Source of the DNA: Aquamicrobium zhengzhouense | GTDB lineage: Bacteria > Pseudomonadota > Alphaproteobacteria > Rhizobiales > Rhizobiaceae | Length of the DNA stretch: 64,000 nucleotides | Direction: 5' to 3' | Assembly (NCBI RefSeq): GCF_016124105.1 | Contig: NZ_JADGMQ010000001.1 | Location: 302,707 to 366,706, forward strand | Shown here: piece after piece, positions 37,565 to 46,679 of the stretch | How positions within the stretch are numbered: position 1 is the first letter of the stretch | Layout: every line of letters starts with the position of its first letter | Made by a program: the position numbers and the translations under genes | The notes under the pieces: generated by a model | Seen by the model: the letters and a program-made list of their open reading frames with translations, nothing else | What the model was told of the DNA's origin: nothing | Database searches by the model: none

Positions 37565-37607
37565 GGCTACCTCCTGTCTGACTTCCAAGGGATCGTCCTG
37601 ACGAATT

Positions 37608-37632
37608 ATACATGAGCGATCCACTCATGTAT
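37608..37632. promoter_or_regulatory. Candidate RirA operator (IRO box) between hmuQ and hemP
   Basis: A perfect palindrome with nine-base arms (37608-37616 and 37624-37632) around seven bases contains TGA at 37613-37615 and TCA at 37625-37627 with exactly nine bases between. TGA-N9-TCA is the published IRO-box form for RirA. A related CCTGA/TCAGG repeat lies at 37649-37666. It sits 44 bases before hmuQ and 94 before hemP, so it could control both. Confidence 0.65.
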
Positions 37633-37725
37633 TGCGAATCGGCTTAAACCTGATAAATCACTCAGGTAATAATCAGGTGGCGGCATGCCGCCGATACGAG
37701 CAACCGGCAAGAAAGGCGCGGTCCC

Positions 37726-37941
37726 GTGAACAGCTTCACTCCGTCGAATCATCCGTCCTTCCGTCGTTCAATTGCAATCGAAGGTGGCCCAAAATTCGTG
37801 CAACGTCCTGTCCAGTCGGTCGCACGCGTCGTCTCTAGTGACAATCTGTTTCGCGGAACCCATGAGATCGGCATTGAACATGGCGGCGCGATGTATCGCC
37901 TCAAGATTACCCGCCAAGGAAAGCTGATCCTCAACAAGTAG
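37726..37941 (+). CDS. hemP: Haemin uptake protein HemP/HmuP
   Basis: The 71-residue protein ends with the HemP core: SSDNLFRGTHEIGIEHGGAM then YRLKITRQGKLILNK. The N-terminal 30 residues are variable in this family. In rhizobia HmuP is a co-activator or regulator of haemin-uptake genes under iron limitation. It is divergent from hmuQ over the IRO box. A bidirectional terminator separates it from rirA. Confidence 0.88.
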   Translation: MNSFTPSNHPSFRRSIAIEGGPKFVQRPVQSVARVVSSDNLFRGTHEIGIEHGGAMYRLKITRQGKLILNK

Positions 37942-37957
37942 AACCTGAAATCTGCCT

Positions 37958-37997
37958 AAAAAAGTGCGCGCGACCGCTGGATCGCGCGCACTTTTTT
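37958..37997. terminator. Bidirectional terminator between hemP and rirA
   Basis: Perfect 16-base arms (37958-37973 and 37982-37997) enclose an eight-base loop. The arms end in A6 on the left and T6 on the right, giving a T-tract after a GC-rich stem on both strands. It serves hemP on the + strand and rirA on the - strand. Confidence 0.92.
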
Positions 37998-38019
37998 GTT
38001 CATCGGGATCGTTGGGGAC

Positions 38020-38481
38020 TCAGGCAGTGCCTGCAATCTGTGGCATGTCCGGAATGCCGAGCAAGTCCCGCATAGACGGTCGCGCCTTGACGAGGTCATC
38101 GATGGAATAGCCTTCCAAGACTTCGAAAAAGGCGCCGAGCGCCTTACGCAGGGCCGCGTTGAGGCCGCAAGAATCGATCAGCGGACAGTCGGCAGCGTCA
38201 TTCTCGAAGCACTCGGCCATCGCGAAGTTTTCCTCGGTGACGCGAACAACGTCGAATAGGGTAATCTCACTGGCCGGGCGAGCCAGGCGCACACCACCAT
38301 TGCGGCCGCGAACCGTCTCGACAATCTTTGCCTCGACCAGCGGCTGCAAGATCTTGAAAAGGAACAATTCGGATACGCTGTAAGCGCTGGCGACCTCGGA
38401 GACGCGGCTCAGCCGGCCCTCGTTGGCCGCGCAGTACATCAACAGGCGGATTGCGTAGTTGGTCTGACGTGTCAGCCGCAT
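38020..38481 (-). CDS. rirA: Rhizobial iron regulator RirA (Rrf2 family)
   Basis: The 153-residue protein begins MRLTRQTNYAIRLLMYCAAN. It has the winged-helix recognition part SVSELFLFKILQPLVEAKIV and the Rrf2 wing VRGRNGGVRLARPASEIT. Cysteines fall at 91, 99 and 105 (ECFENDAADCPLIDSCG), the three known ligands of RirA's FeS cluster. RirA represses iron-uptake genes when iron is sufficient. It lies next to hmuQ-hemP, probable targets. Confidence 0.95.
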   Translation of the reverse strand: MRLTRQTNYAIRLLMYCAANEGRLSRVSEVASAYSVSELFLFKILQPLVEAKIVETVRGRNGGVRLARPASEITLFDVVRVTEENFAMAECFENDAADCPLIDSCGLNAALRKALGAFFEVLEGYSIDDLVKARPSMRDLLGIPDMPQIAGTA

Positions 38482-38530
38482 GGCAAGCCTTTCAAATCGT
38501 CGGAGAGGATCTCCACTTCATCTATTCGAA

Positions 38531-38547
38531 TTTAGAAGGGTTCTAGA
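38531..38547. promoter_or_regulatory. Candidate Irr box (ICE motif) upstream of rirA
   Basis: TTTAGAA at 38531-38537, a GGG spacer, then TTCTAGA at 38541-38547 closely match the iron-control element TTTAGAA-N3-TTCTAAA bound by Irr in rhizobia. It lies 50-66 bases before the rirA start. Irr repression of rirA is reported for Agrobacterium. Binding here is inferred from the motif. Confidence 0.65.
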
Positions 38548-38702
38548 ACATTGTCAAAAGGTGAGGAAAATTTTCAGGATTAAACCTCGGCAGGGCAGGC
38601 ATGCATCCAGCGCATCCCTTCTCGCCTTGAAGTTTATGTTGCAATGCACAATATCCAGGGTAAGCGGAGAACCGTCGCGGAGGGACAACAGGGAATAGTG
38701 GA

Positions 38703-39251
38703 ATGAGCAGCCTATCATCAGTCGCGCAGCCCCTGACAGGGACCATCAGGCTGCTGCGTCCCTCGGAACTGCCGCAATTCCGCGAACACCTTTTGCGTCT
38801 GGATGATTTAAGCCGACGCGACCGCTTCAACGGGCCGACGAGCGACAGCTTTGTGTCGTCATATGCCGAGCGGTCTTTCCACAATGGCGCACTCGTTATC
38901 GGCTACGTCGAGAACGGTCAGGTTTTGGGGGCAGCCGAGCTGCACGAGCGTCCTGAGGACCGGCTCCCAACCGGCGAGATTGCATTCAGCGTTGAACGTG
39001 CGCTCCAACATCGAGGCCTTGGCGGCTTGTTGTTCGAACGCCTGATCGAGAGCGCGCGCGCATTCGGCTACGAGCGTCTGTTGGTCACTACCCATCCGCA
39101 GAACCAGGCGATGAAGCGCCTCGCCCGCAAGTTCAACGCGACACTGCGCTTTGAGGACGGGGAGACTGTTGGGATCATCGAGCTTGAGCCGACACCCTCG
39201 CTGCCAGCCCGACCGGGCGTTGGCATGTTCGGACGATACCTCGCCGCCTAG
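38703..39251 (+). CDS. GNAT family N-acetyltransferase
   Basis: The 182-residue protein carries the GNAT acetyl-CoA motif as VERALQHRGLGGLLFERLIE (motif A, near 98-117), followed by AFGYERLLVTTHPQNQAMKR. The N-terminal region TIRLLRPSELPQFREHLL aligns with the first strand and helix of the fold. The acceptor is unknown. The neighbours (rirA, a DUF445 gene) give no clear pathway. Confidence 0.8.
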   Translation: MSSLSSVAQPLTGTIRLLRPSELPQFREHLLRLDDLSRRDRFNGPTSDSFVSSYAERSFHNGALVIGYVENGQVLGAAELHERPEDRLPTGEIAFSVERALQHRGLGGLLFERLIESARAFGYERLLVTTHPQNQAMKRLARKFNATLRFEDGETVGIIELEPTPSLPARPGVGMFGRYLAA

Positions 39252-39327
39252 TTTATTGGGTCAGGGGAGGTGATCTTTTCGGCTCGCCCACCCACATTGG
39301 TTCCGTCAATGAAGAGATGGAACCGGC

Positions 39328-40611
39328 ATGACGAGCGATTCTCAAACTAACTTCTCCGGTGACGACCTCGCCAAGCAGAGAGCGCTTAGAAAGACGAAGG
39401 CGGTGGCCACGGCTTCTCTGGTCGGCTGCGTGATCGTGTTTCTCACCGCTCGCACATTTCAGGAAACATATCCGCTACTGTCATTTGTCGCGGCGTTCGC
39501 CGAAGCTGCTGCGATTGGCGGTTTGGCGGACTGGTATGCGGTTGTTGCACTGTTTCGTCGGCCGCTCGGTCTCCCGGTGCCGCATACAGCCATTATTCCC
39601 TCAAATAAGGACAGGATCGCCGACAATCTCGGGCGTTTCATCGAGCGCAATTTTCTTTCGGCGGGGGCGGTGAACGCAAAGCTGAGCGAAGTCGATTTTG
39701 GGATGATGGTCGCGGATTGGCTCGCTGCCCCACATCGTTCTTCAAGCCTCTCCAATTTTGCCGTACGGGTGGCTCCTCAGGCTCTGACAGCTCTCGAAAA
39801 CAACGATCATCTGCGTGAACTCGTCTCCAGTCGGCTGAATGCGCAGCTCGAAAAGGTACAGGTGGCACCCCTTGCCGCTGATCTTCTTCAGGCGGTCACC
39901 GCAGACCGTCACCATCAAAAGCTGTTCGACGAGCTGCTCCGTGTTTTCGGAGGCATGCTGAACGACGAAGCGGCTCTTGCAAGCGTACGTGATAAGATCC
40001 GTACCGAACTGCCGAGCCTAGCCAATATGTTCAAGGCAGACGCTTACCTGTTGAAGAAGATCGTCGCATCTGGCGGCGCTCTGATTTCAGAGGTGCAGAG
40101 CGACTTGGAACATCCGATGAGGCGGGAATTCGATCGGTTCGTCGAGAGGTTTATCGCCGATTTGCGCGTGTCACCGGATTATGCCGACAGGGCAGAAAAG
40201 CTGAAGCGCTCTCTGTTGTCACGGCCGGAGCTCGCAGAACTCTCGGTCCATGCCTGGAAGGCGGTACGGAGTTTCGTGGAAACTGACATTACGAGCCCCA
40301 ACTCGATGCTCAAGGGCCAGCTGACAGCTATGCTTGTCGAGATTGGCAAGCGGTTGGCCGAAGACCCGAAGCTGCGGGCTGAGATGAACCACGGCTTTGT
40401 CACCTCGCTGGGTGCCTTTGTGGAATCCCAGAAAAGCGGGGTTGCGACGTTTATCTCGGAACAGGTCCGCGGCTGGGACATGGGGCAGCTTACGCGTCTC
40501 ATCGAACTCAATATTGGCAGGGACCTGCAGTTCATTCGCTTTAACGGTATGATCATCGGCGGCCTCGCGGGTCTGAGCCTGCATATGGCGGAGAGAATAA
40601 TCTTCGGCTGA
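39328..40611 (+). CDS. DUF445 membrane protein (YjiN-like)
   Basis: The 427-residue protein has two N-terminal membrane segments (TASLVGCVIVFLTARTF, FVAAFAEAAAIGGLADWYAV) followed by VVALFRRPLGLPVPHTAIIP, the DUF445 hallmark. A long helical region follows, then a C-terminal membrane segment (FNGMIIGGLAGLSLHMAER). DUF445 proteins are of unknown function; they are inner-membrane proteins with a large helical cytosolic part. Confidence 0.85.
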   Translation: MTSDSQTNFSGDDLAKQRALRKTKAVATASLVGCVIVFLTARTFQETYPLLSFVAAFAEAAAIGGLADWYAVVALFRRPLGLPVPHTAIIPSNKDRIADNLGRFIERNFLSAGAVNAKLSEVDFGMMVADWLAAPHRSSSLSNFAVRVAPQALTALENNDHLRELVSSRLNAQLEKVQVAPLAADLLQAVTADRHHQKLFDELLRVFGGMLNDEAALASVRDKIRTELPSLANMFKADAYLLKKIVASGGALISEVQSDLEHPMRREFDRFVERFIADLRVSPDYADRAEKLKRSLLSRPELAELSVHAWKAVRSFVETDITSPNSMLKGQLTAMLVEIGKRLAEDPKLRAEMNHGFVTSLGAFVESQKSGVATFISEQVRGWDMGQLTRLIELNIGRDLQFIRFNGMIIGGLAGLSLHMAERIIFG

Positions 40612-40613
40612 AG

Positions 40614-41081
40614 CTACTGGTCGGTTTTCAAAGCTGCCAGGTCTCCCAGCATGTCGAGAAGGTCGTCCAGGCGCTTGCGGCCATATCGCGCCTCGAGGTC
40701 CGCGTAGACGTCCTTGCTGGCTGGACTGACGGCGTAGATGATTTCCATCCCCTTGGCAGACAGCGACAAAAGCAAGCGGCGGCCATCAAGCTGATCACGC
40801 TCGCGAACGATCAACCCGCGCTCTTCCAGAGATCTGAGGATGCGCGTCAGGCTCGGGGCGAGGATGCAGGCGCGCTCGGCAAGCTCGGTGGCATCGAGCG
40901 GGTTCTCCTCCGCCAGGACGCGGATTACCCGCCATTGCTGCTCGGTCACATCCTGTTCGGCGAGGACGGGACGGAAGCGGCTCATGACCGCTTCGCGCGC
41001 GCGCAAAAGCGCGATTGGAAGCGACCTGCGGGTGTCCCTTGGGAGAAGGGCATCGTCGGGAAGTCGCTTGTCATCGTTCAT
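40614..41081 (-). CDS. MarR family regulator, HpaR-like
   Basis: The 155-residue winged-helix protein reads RRSLPIALLRAREAVMSRFR, VTEQQWRVIRVLAEENPLDA and ACILAPSLTRILRSLEERGL, close to HpaR/HpcR regulators of homoprotocatechuate breakdown. No hpa genes are present here. The neighbouring aldehyde dehydrogenase gene (42 bases downstream of its start, same strand, upstream in transcription) may be a target instead. Confidence 0.75.
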   Translation of the reverse strand: MNDDKRLPDDALLPRDTRRSLPIALLRAREAVMSRFRPVLAEQDVTEQQWRVIRVLAEENPLDATELAERACILAPSLTRILRSLEERGLIVRERDQLDGRRLLLSLSAKGMEIIYAVSPASKDVYADLEARYGRKRLDDLLDMLGDLAALKTDQ

Positions 41082-41122
41082 AGCAAGCCGCCTCCTCGAG
41101 GACCGGACCGGGCAACCGGCGT

Positions 41123-43501
41123 TTAATCGCCATAGGGAACCCAGACATTCTTGATTTCAACCGAGCGCTGCAAAAAGCGTTCCAACGAGCCATGGCTTCC
41201 GTCCCAGTCCACAGCATAGCCGTTCGACGTCCACACACGCTTGAGATTTCCCGCGGCCTCGCCTTCAACCAGACGGCAAATACCTTCATCCGCTACCACC
41301 CAAAGGCCGTCGACATCGTCGTGCTGCGCCAGGACGGGCGCGAGGTCCGAGGCAAGGCCGGTGACCAGATTTATGGCACCCGGCGGCAGGTCCGAAGTTT
41401 CAAAGACCTGGTAGAGATCGGTTGCAATAAGGGCATGGCGTGCTGATGGAATAGCGATGACGGAATTGCCCATGGCCAGGGCCGGCGCGAGCATCGCGAT
41501 CAGACCCAAGAGCGGCTGTTCTTCAGGAGCAACGATCCCGATAACGCCAACAGGCTCGTTCTGGGCGAGCGTAACAGCCCGCACGGGTGGCTGATGCACA
41601 ACCCCTTCATATTTGTCGGCCATTCCGGCCGCTGCAAAAATTCGCTCTATTGCAGCGTCGACTTCTGACTTCGCTGCTGCCCCCGTGCTTCCCACAAGCG
41701 TCCGCAGACGGTCGGCAAATTCCTTACTCCGCGCAGCAAGGTTCTCTGCCAGAAAATAAAGGATCTGTGCCCTGTTATAGCCCGTCGCGTTCCGCCACGC
41801 GCTGGCCGCTCTTGCGGCGCTGACGGCGTCGCGAATATCCTTGCGGCTGCCAAGCCCGGCTTCCCCAATCAGTTTGCCTTTCGGGCCAACGACGGGGAAG
41901 GAATAGCCGCCGTCGGGACGCACCTGATTTCCACCTATGAAGAGTTTGGGCGTGCGGTCGATCAAGTCGCTGGCGCTATAAGCTGCAGATGGGATGGGGA
42001 GCGAAGAGCGCTTTAGCTTTATCCGTTTGCCCGTATCCGGCAGTGGCTGCAGATATTCACGCATGCCTTCCCTGCCGCCTTCGCGGCCAAAGCCGCTTTC
42101 ACGGAAACCACCGAAGCCGCACGCCGCGTCGAACATGTTCGTTCCGTTAATCCAGACAACGCCGGCTTTCAGTTGCGGGGCTACATGCAGCGCGAGGTTG
42201 ATGTTCTCGCTCCAGACTGAGGCGGCAAGGCCGTATCGCGTGTTGTTGGCGAGTTCGACCGCCTCGGATTGATCGCGGAAGCTCATCACAGCAAGCACTG
42301 GGCCGAAAACTTCTTCCTGCGCCAGCACGTTCGACGGAGCAACGTCGGTCGCGAGGACAGGCAGGTGATAGCTCCCGGAATCCGGGAGGCTAGTTTCCGG
42401 CGACCAGCATACTGCGCCCTGCTTTTGCCCCTCGGAAACCAGTTTATCGACGCGCTGGAGCTGGCTCTTGTCCACCAGCGGGCCGATATCGGTGTTCTTG
42501 TCGAGGGGATTGCCGACGCGGAGTTTGGCCATACGAGCCTTCACCTTGCTGATGAAGCTTTCGGCAATGCTCTCCTGGATTAGAAGTCGAGAACCGGCGC
42601 AGCAGACCTGGCCCTGGTTAAACCAGATGCCATCGACCAGACCTTCTACGGATGAATCCAGATCAGCATCTTCGAAGACGATGAATGCGGACTTGCCGCC
42701 AAGCTCGAGGGACAGCTTCTTGCCGGTTCCTGCCGTAGCTTTCCGGATCGATTTTCCAATTTCGGTCGAGCCGGTGAAGGCGATTTTGTCGACGCCCGGA
42801 TGATCGACGATGGCCGCTCCAGTTGATGGTCCGCCATGCACGACATTGATGACGCCCCGCGGGACGCCCACCTTCTCGCAGATCTCGGCAAAGAGAATGG
42901 CGGTCAGCGGCGTAAACTCTGCAGGCTTCAGGACAATCGTGCATCCAGCGGCGAGGGCGGGCGCGACTTTCCATGCCAGCATCAGAAGTGGAAAATTCCA
43001 CGGGATGATCTGGCTACACACTCCAACGCCATGCTGGCCGGGAAACTCTCGCTCCAAGGATTGAGCCCAGCCGGCGTGGTGAATAAAGTGCCGGATGGCG
43101 AGCGGAACATCGATGTCCCGGCTCTCACGGATTGGCTTTCCGTTATCCAATGTCTCAAGAACCGCAAACAGTCTGGCGTGGCGCTGCATCGTCCGGCCGA
43201 TCGCGTAAAGCAGGCGGGCGCGATCGTAGCCGGATGTCGCACGCCATTTCTTTAGCGCGCGGCGCGCAGCGCCAACTGCCGCGTCAATGTCTGCCTCAGA
43301 CGCCTCAGAGATGTTTGCCAGCGACTCTTCGGTGGCAGGATTTCGCGTGAGGAAGGAAGCTGCCTTCGAAGACGTCTTCCATTTGCCGTCGATGAAGAGG
43401 GATCTGGAGAAATCTCGACTGGCAATCCAGGCGTCTGCCTCTGCGCGGCTTTCGGGGGCAGGGCCATATTCCATCGCGTGGTAGCGCTCGAGAATGTTCA
43501 T
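41123..43501 (-). CDS. ALDH16-type aldehyde dehydrogenase with a second, degenerate ALDH domain
   Basis: The 792-residue protein is about 300 longer than normal aldehyde dehydrogenases. The first domain (about 30-500) is complete, with SQIIPWNFPLLMLAWKVAPA, the glutamate in LSLELGGKSAFIVFEDADL and the nucleophile in FNQGQVCCAGSRLLI near 299. The second (about 515-790) repeats the fold (LFIGGNQVRPDGGYSFPVVG, GVIGIVAPEEQPLLGLIAML) but stops before a catalytic cysteine region. This is the ALDH16 layout. The aldehyde is unknown; deoC immediately upstream, which releases acetaldehyde, suggests it oxidises that product. Confidence 0.85.
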   Translation of the reverse strand: MNILERYHAMEYGPAPESRAEADAWIASRDFSRSLFIDGKWKTSSKAASFLTRNPATEESLANISEASEADIDAAVGAARRALKKWRATSGYDRARLLYAIGRTMQRHARLFAVLETLDNGKPIRESRDIDVPLAIRHFIHHAGWAQSLEREFPGQHGVGVCSQIIPWNFPLLMLAWKVAPALAAGCTIVLKPAEFTPLTAILFAEICEKVGVPRGVINVVHGGPSTGAAIVDHPGVDKIAFTGSTEIGKSIRKATAGTGKKLSLELGGKSAFIVFEDADLDSSVEGLVDGIWFNQGQVCCAGSRLLIQESIAESFISKVKARMAKLRVGNPLDKNTDIGPLVDKSQLQRVDKLVSEGQKQGAVCWSPETSLPDSGSYHLPVLATDVAPSNVLAQEEVFGPVLAVMSFRDQSEAVELANNTRYGLAASVWSENINLALHVAPQLKAGVVWINGTNMFDAACGFGGFRESGFGREGGREGMREYLQPLPDTGKRIKLKRSSLPIPSAAYSASDLIDRTPKLFIGGNQVRPDGGYSFPVVGPKGKLIGEAGLGSRKDIRDAVSAARAASAWRNATGYNRAQILYFLAENLAARSKEFADRLRTLVGSTGAAAKSEVDAAIERIFAAAGMADKYEGVVHQPPVRAVTLAQNEPVGVIGIVAPEEQPLLGLIAMLAPALAMGNSVIAIPSARHALIATDLYQVFETSDLPPGAINLVTGLASDLAPVLAQHDDVDGLWVVADEGICRLVEGEAAGNLKRVWTSNGYAVDWDGSHGSLERFLQRSVEIKNVWVPYGD

Positions 43502-43511
43502 GATCCAACCC

Positions 43512-44540
43512 TTAAACGATGGCGTGCCGGTACGAGGCGGAGTAGTGCCCGGTCACATGATGTTCGAGCTGGCGCTCTATGTCGTTAAGCAGGCTTGAGG
43601 CTCCGAACCGGAACAGATCAGGTTCAAGCCACCGCCGGCCAAGCTCTTCCTTGATGAGAATGAGCCATTCGAGGGCGGCCTTGGCCGTCGATATGCCGCC
43701 GGCGGGTTTGAAGCCGATCTTGAAGCCGGTGCGCTCTTCATAGTTGCGGATGGCCCTGCACATGACGAGGCCAACCGGCAGGGTGGCATTCACGCTTTCC
43801 TTGCCCGTCGAGGTCTTGATGAAGTCAGCCCCTGCCATCATCGCCACCATCGAAGCGATCATTACATTGCGCAAGCTCGCCAGGTCGCCCGTGCCGAGGA
43901 TAACCTTCAGATGTGCGTCGCCGCATGCCTCGCGGAACTGAGAGACCTCCTCATACAATTCCTGCCAATGGGCACCTAGAACGAGCCCCCGGCGTATGAC
44001 CACGTCGATCTCATCAGCGCCTGCACCGACGGAAGCGCGAATTTCGTCCAATCGTGTCGACAGCGGCGCAAGGCCATGTGGAAACGCGGTGGATACCGCA
44101 GCGATATGTACCCCCGAGCCCTCCAAAGTATTCGAGGCTACGGACAGGAACGGGTGGTACACACAGACCGCTGCCGGGCGTATCTGCATATCAGCGAGTT
44201 TAAGTTTTTCCACGAGATCTCGCCGTAACGGATTGATTGCCTTCGCGCACAGACGTCGGACGCGCTCATCAGTGTCATTGCTGTTCAGCGTGGTCAGGTC
44301 CATCAAGGAGAGGGCCCGCAGCAGCCAGGCGGCTTGGTTCTCGCCTTTGATCGAGCGGCGTTTCACCAGCGTCGCAGCGCGCTTCTCCAGCGCCGAACGG
44401 TTTACGTTCCGGACTTCCTCAAGCCAGCCCAGATCGAGCTTTGTGCCGGGGTTTCGGAGAAGAGAGTTGGTGGCTTGAGCCCCTGCCACTGGTAGCGTGT
44501 GCACTTTGGCGCTGGTGGGGTTTGAGGTGCTGGCCGACAT
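43512..44540 (-). CDS. deoC: Deoxyribose-phosphate aldolase
   Basis: 342 residues from the ATG at 44540 (MSASTSNPTSAKVHTLPVAG); an upstream start at 44597 is possible but adds an unrelated tail. The core barrel shows the Schiff-base lysine in GADFIKTSTGKESVNATL and the catalytic aspartate/lysine region VCVYHPFL to GADEIDVVI. It splits 2-deoxyribose-5-phosphate to glyceraldehyde-3-phosphate and acetaldehyde in deoxynucleoside breakdown. It is 10 bases upstream of the ALDH16 gene, forming a likely operon. Confidence 0.9.
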   Translation of the reverse strand: MSASTSNPTSAKVHTLPVAGAQATNSLLRNPGTKLDLGWLEEVRNVNRSALEKRAATLVKRRSIKGENQAAWLLRALSLMDLTTLNSNDTDERVRRLCAKAINPLRRDLVEKLKLADMQIRPAAVCVYHPFLSVASNTLEGSGVHIAAVSTAFPHGLAPLSTRLDEIRASVGAGADEIDVVIRRGLVLGAHWQELYEEVSQFREACGDAHLKVILGTGDLASLRNVMIASMVAMMAGADFIKTSTGKESVNATLPVGLVMCRAIRNYEERTGFKIGFKPAGGISTAKAALEWLILIKEELGRRWLEPDLFRFGASSLLNDIERQLEHHVTGHYSASYRHAIV

Positions 44541-44609
44541 CGTGCGCCTCGTAGGTTCGAGTGGCGTTGGGAAAGATAAGCTATCGCACGAAATCAAGAT
44601 GAACGGAAC

Positions 44610-44638
44610 GGCACCCCCGCCGTGTGAACGGGGGTGCC
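44610..44638 (-). terminator. Hairpin after the adenine deaminase gene
   Basis: Ten-base perfect arms (44610-44619 and 44629-44638) with a nine-base loop lie 12 bases past the - strand gene end. The sequence that follows on the - strand, GTTCCGTTC, is only weakly T-rich, so termination strength is uncertain. Confidence 0.6.
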
Positions 44639-44650
44639 TTGTGGTGTTAG

Positions 44651-46453
44651 CTAGGCGCCCTCAACGAGCGGTACGATTTCCATCTCGGGAACCAGAACCA
44701 GACCCTTGTCGGTAATCCGGATCTCGGGAATCACAGAAAGAGGGATCAGGTTGAAGCCCATGTAAGGGATGGAGCAGCCAGCCGCGTCCCACTCCTTTTT
44801 GAGCAGTTTTACTTCTTCTGCCACTTCGGTCACTCGCTTTTCAGAAAGCAAACCGGCGATCGGCAGCTCGACCATCGCAGTGACCTTGCCGTCGACGACC
44901 ACGCAAACTCCGCCTTGGGTCTTCTCGATGGCTCGGAGGGCGACCTGCATGTCCTCTTCGTTGAGCCCGGCGATGATGATGTTGTGGCTGTCATGCCCAA
45001 CCGACGAGGCCACGGCGCCGCGCTTGAGGCTGAAATTGCTGAGAAGGCCATAAGCGACGTTGCCGTCGGACTTGCCGTGTCTTTCGACGACCGTGACGAA
45101 GCAGAGGCCGTGGCGATCGAAATGCTCCTGCCAGCTGTTGGCTGCCTCGAGCATGATCTTTTCATGGCCGAGCGTGATACCTGGAAGCTCGGTGCGGATC
45201 GCGTTGATCGTCACCGTTTCGGCGGGTAGCTCCGGGGTCAGCTTGAGCTTCTCGGGCAGCTTCACTGTCCTGTAGGCGGCATCCGGGTAGCGGTAGCGAT
45301 CGGACAATTCCTTGTCGAGCAGCGGTGTTACCTTGCGATCCTCAACGACGAGTTCGCCGCCGTACCAGGTGTTCACCGGCTTCATAGCGTCGTCCAGAAG
45401 GACAAGGTCCGCGCGGCGCCCGCCGCCGAGACCGCCGACCTCATTCTCGACGCCAAAGCGCGTCGCGCCATGCAGCGATCCCATCGACCATGCCTGCTCC
45501 GGGCTCATGCCAGCCTTAATTGCCTCGCGCACAACCCAGTCCAGGCCGAACATGAGGAGATCATCGGCATCGCGATCGTCGGTGCAGACGGCGATACGCT
45601 TGTGGGAAGCGCCCAGTTCGGTGATTGTCTTGATCGCTTCCGGCAGGCTGTGCCACGGCGTGGTCGGAGGTCCACCGCGAAGGAAAAGCCAGATCCCTGC
45701 TTCGAGCAAGTCGTCGGCAATGTCGCGGTCGATTGCTTCATGGGTGTCGGTCACGCCCGAAGCGGCATAGGCTGCCACAAACTCCCGGCCATAGACGTGA
45801 CCAGAAACGGGACGGCCGCGCTGGAGTGCTGCGGCAAGGATGGCGTGACTGCGTTCGTCGCCCATCGCGACCTGAACGAAATCCATCTTCTCGCCCAGCG
45901 CCAGAGCTTCCGGCCACTTGTCGAACAGCGCTCCGATCTTCTCGGCGGTGAGGTCGCCGCCAGCCGTCTCAAGCTCCGGCGAGGTGGCTGGCACGGTGCT
46001 CGGCACGGTCAGGAATATGGAGAGCGGTGCCCTGCGGGCATCCTCCAGCATCGCCTCCACGCCAGCAACGTCCATGACGTTGCCAATCTCGTGGCTGTCA
46101 CAGAAGATCGTGGTCGTGCCATTCAAAAGCGCCGCTTCTGCATAGGCGCATGCGGTGACCATGCTGGATTCGATGTGCAGGTGAGGGTCAACCAGGCCAG
46201 GCGCGATGATGCCGCCGCGCGCGTCATAGAGGTTGAAACTGCTGCCCTGGTAGGAGCCGGACGGCTTCACCGCGGCTATGCGTCCACCCGAAATCCAGAT
46301 CTCCCGGTCCGCCAGGATCCGTTCAGAATAGGTGGAAAGAACCCGCGCGCCACGGATCACAAGGTCCGGATCCGCGCGTCCGGACGCAACGCCAGCGAGT
46401 TTTCGTGTCATAGTCGCCAACGGCGCGACTGAGAAACGTGTGAGTGAACCCAT
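44651..46453 (-). CDS. ade: Adenine deaminase
   Basis: 600 residues from the ATG at 46453 ([20 protein letters not shown]); a TTG at 46495 could add 14. Amidohydrolase metal ligands are visible in [20 protein letters not shown] near 80, and further sites in [16 protein letters not shown] and [13 protein letters not shown]. The C-terminal half has [19 protein letters not shown], typical of Ade. It converts adenine to hypoxanthine and ammonia. With deoC nearby it suggests nucleoside/purine salvage. Confidence 0.93.
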   Translation of the reverse strand: MGSLTRFSVAPLATMTRKLAGVASGRADPDLVIRGARVLSTYSERILADREIWISGGRIAAVKPSGSYQGSSFNLYDARGGIIAPGLVDPHLHIESSMVTACAYAEAALLNGTTTIFCDSHEIGNVMDVAGVEAMLEDARRAPLSIFLTVPSTVPATSPELETAGGDLTAEKIGALFDKWPEALALGEKMDFVQVAMGDERSHAILAAALQRGRPVSGHVYGREFVAAYAASGVTDTHEAIDRDIADDLLEAGIWLFLRGGPPTTPWHSLPEAIKTITELGASHKRIAVCTDDRDADDLLMFGLDWVVREAIKAGMSPEQAWSMGSLHGATRFGVENEVGGLGGGRRADLVLLDDAMKPVNTWYGGELVVEDRKVTPLLDKELSDRYRYPDAAYRTVKLPEKLKLTPELPAETVTINAIRTELPGITLGHEKIMLEAANSWQEHFDRHGLCFVTVVERHGKSDGNVAYGLLSNFSLKRGAVASSVGHDSHNIIIAGLNEEDMQVALRAIEKTQGGVCVVVDGKVTAMVELPIAGLLSEKRVTEVAEEVKLLKKEWDAAGCSIPYMGFNLIPLSVIPEIRITDKGLVLVPEMEIVPLVEGA

Positions 46454-46609
46454 ATCCTCGATTCCTTGCTTTGATTGTGCAGATCGTAGCAACAAGGATC
46501 GGTACCGGGAATGCCACAGCCTGGAACATCCTCATCCAGCAGCCCTATGCGTGGGATAACCACGATTACCGCAGGGTTAGTGCGACGCTTTCTCACGCCG
46601 TTCGCCGCT

Positions 46610-46630
46610 GGCGAGGTGATATCACTCGCC
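46610..46630. repeat. Near-perfect palindrome in the ade-haemoglobin gap
   Basis: The decamer GTGATATCAC at 46616-46625 is a perfect palindrome. It is flanked by GGCGA at 46610-46614 and TCGCC at 46626-46630 with one extra G on the left. It lies in the divergent 226-base gap, 50 bases before the truncated haemoglobin gene. It could be an operator; it does not match the FNR/NnrR box. Confidence 0.35.
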
Positions 46631-46679
46631 CCATCTGAGGCGGTAGAGCATCACATCCGCGGAAAGAAGGACCGTAGCG

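Noticed and set aside
46471-46490. TTGAT...ATCG sequence as an FNR/NnrR box near the truncated haemoglobin
   Set aside because: The right half does not match ATCAA and it lies closer to the adenine deaminase start.
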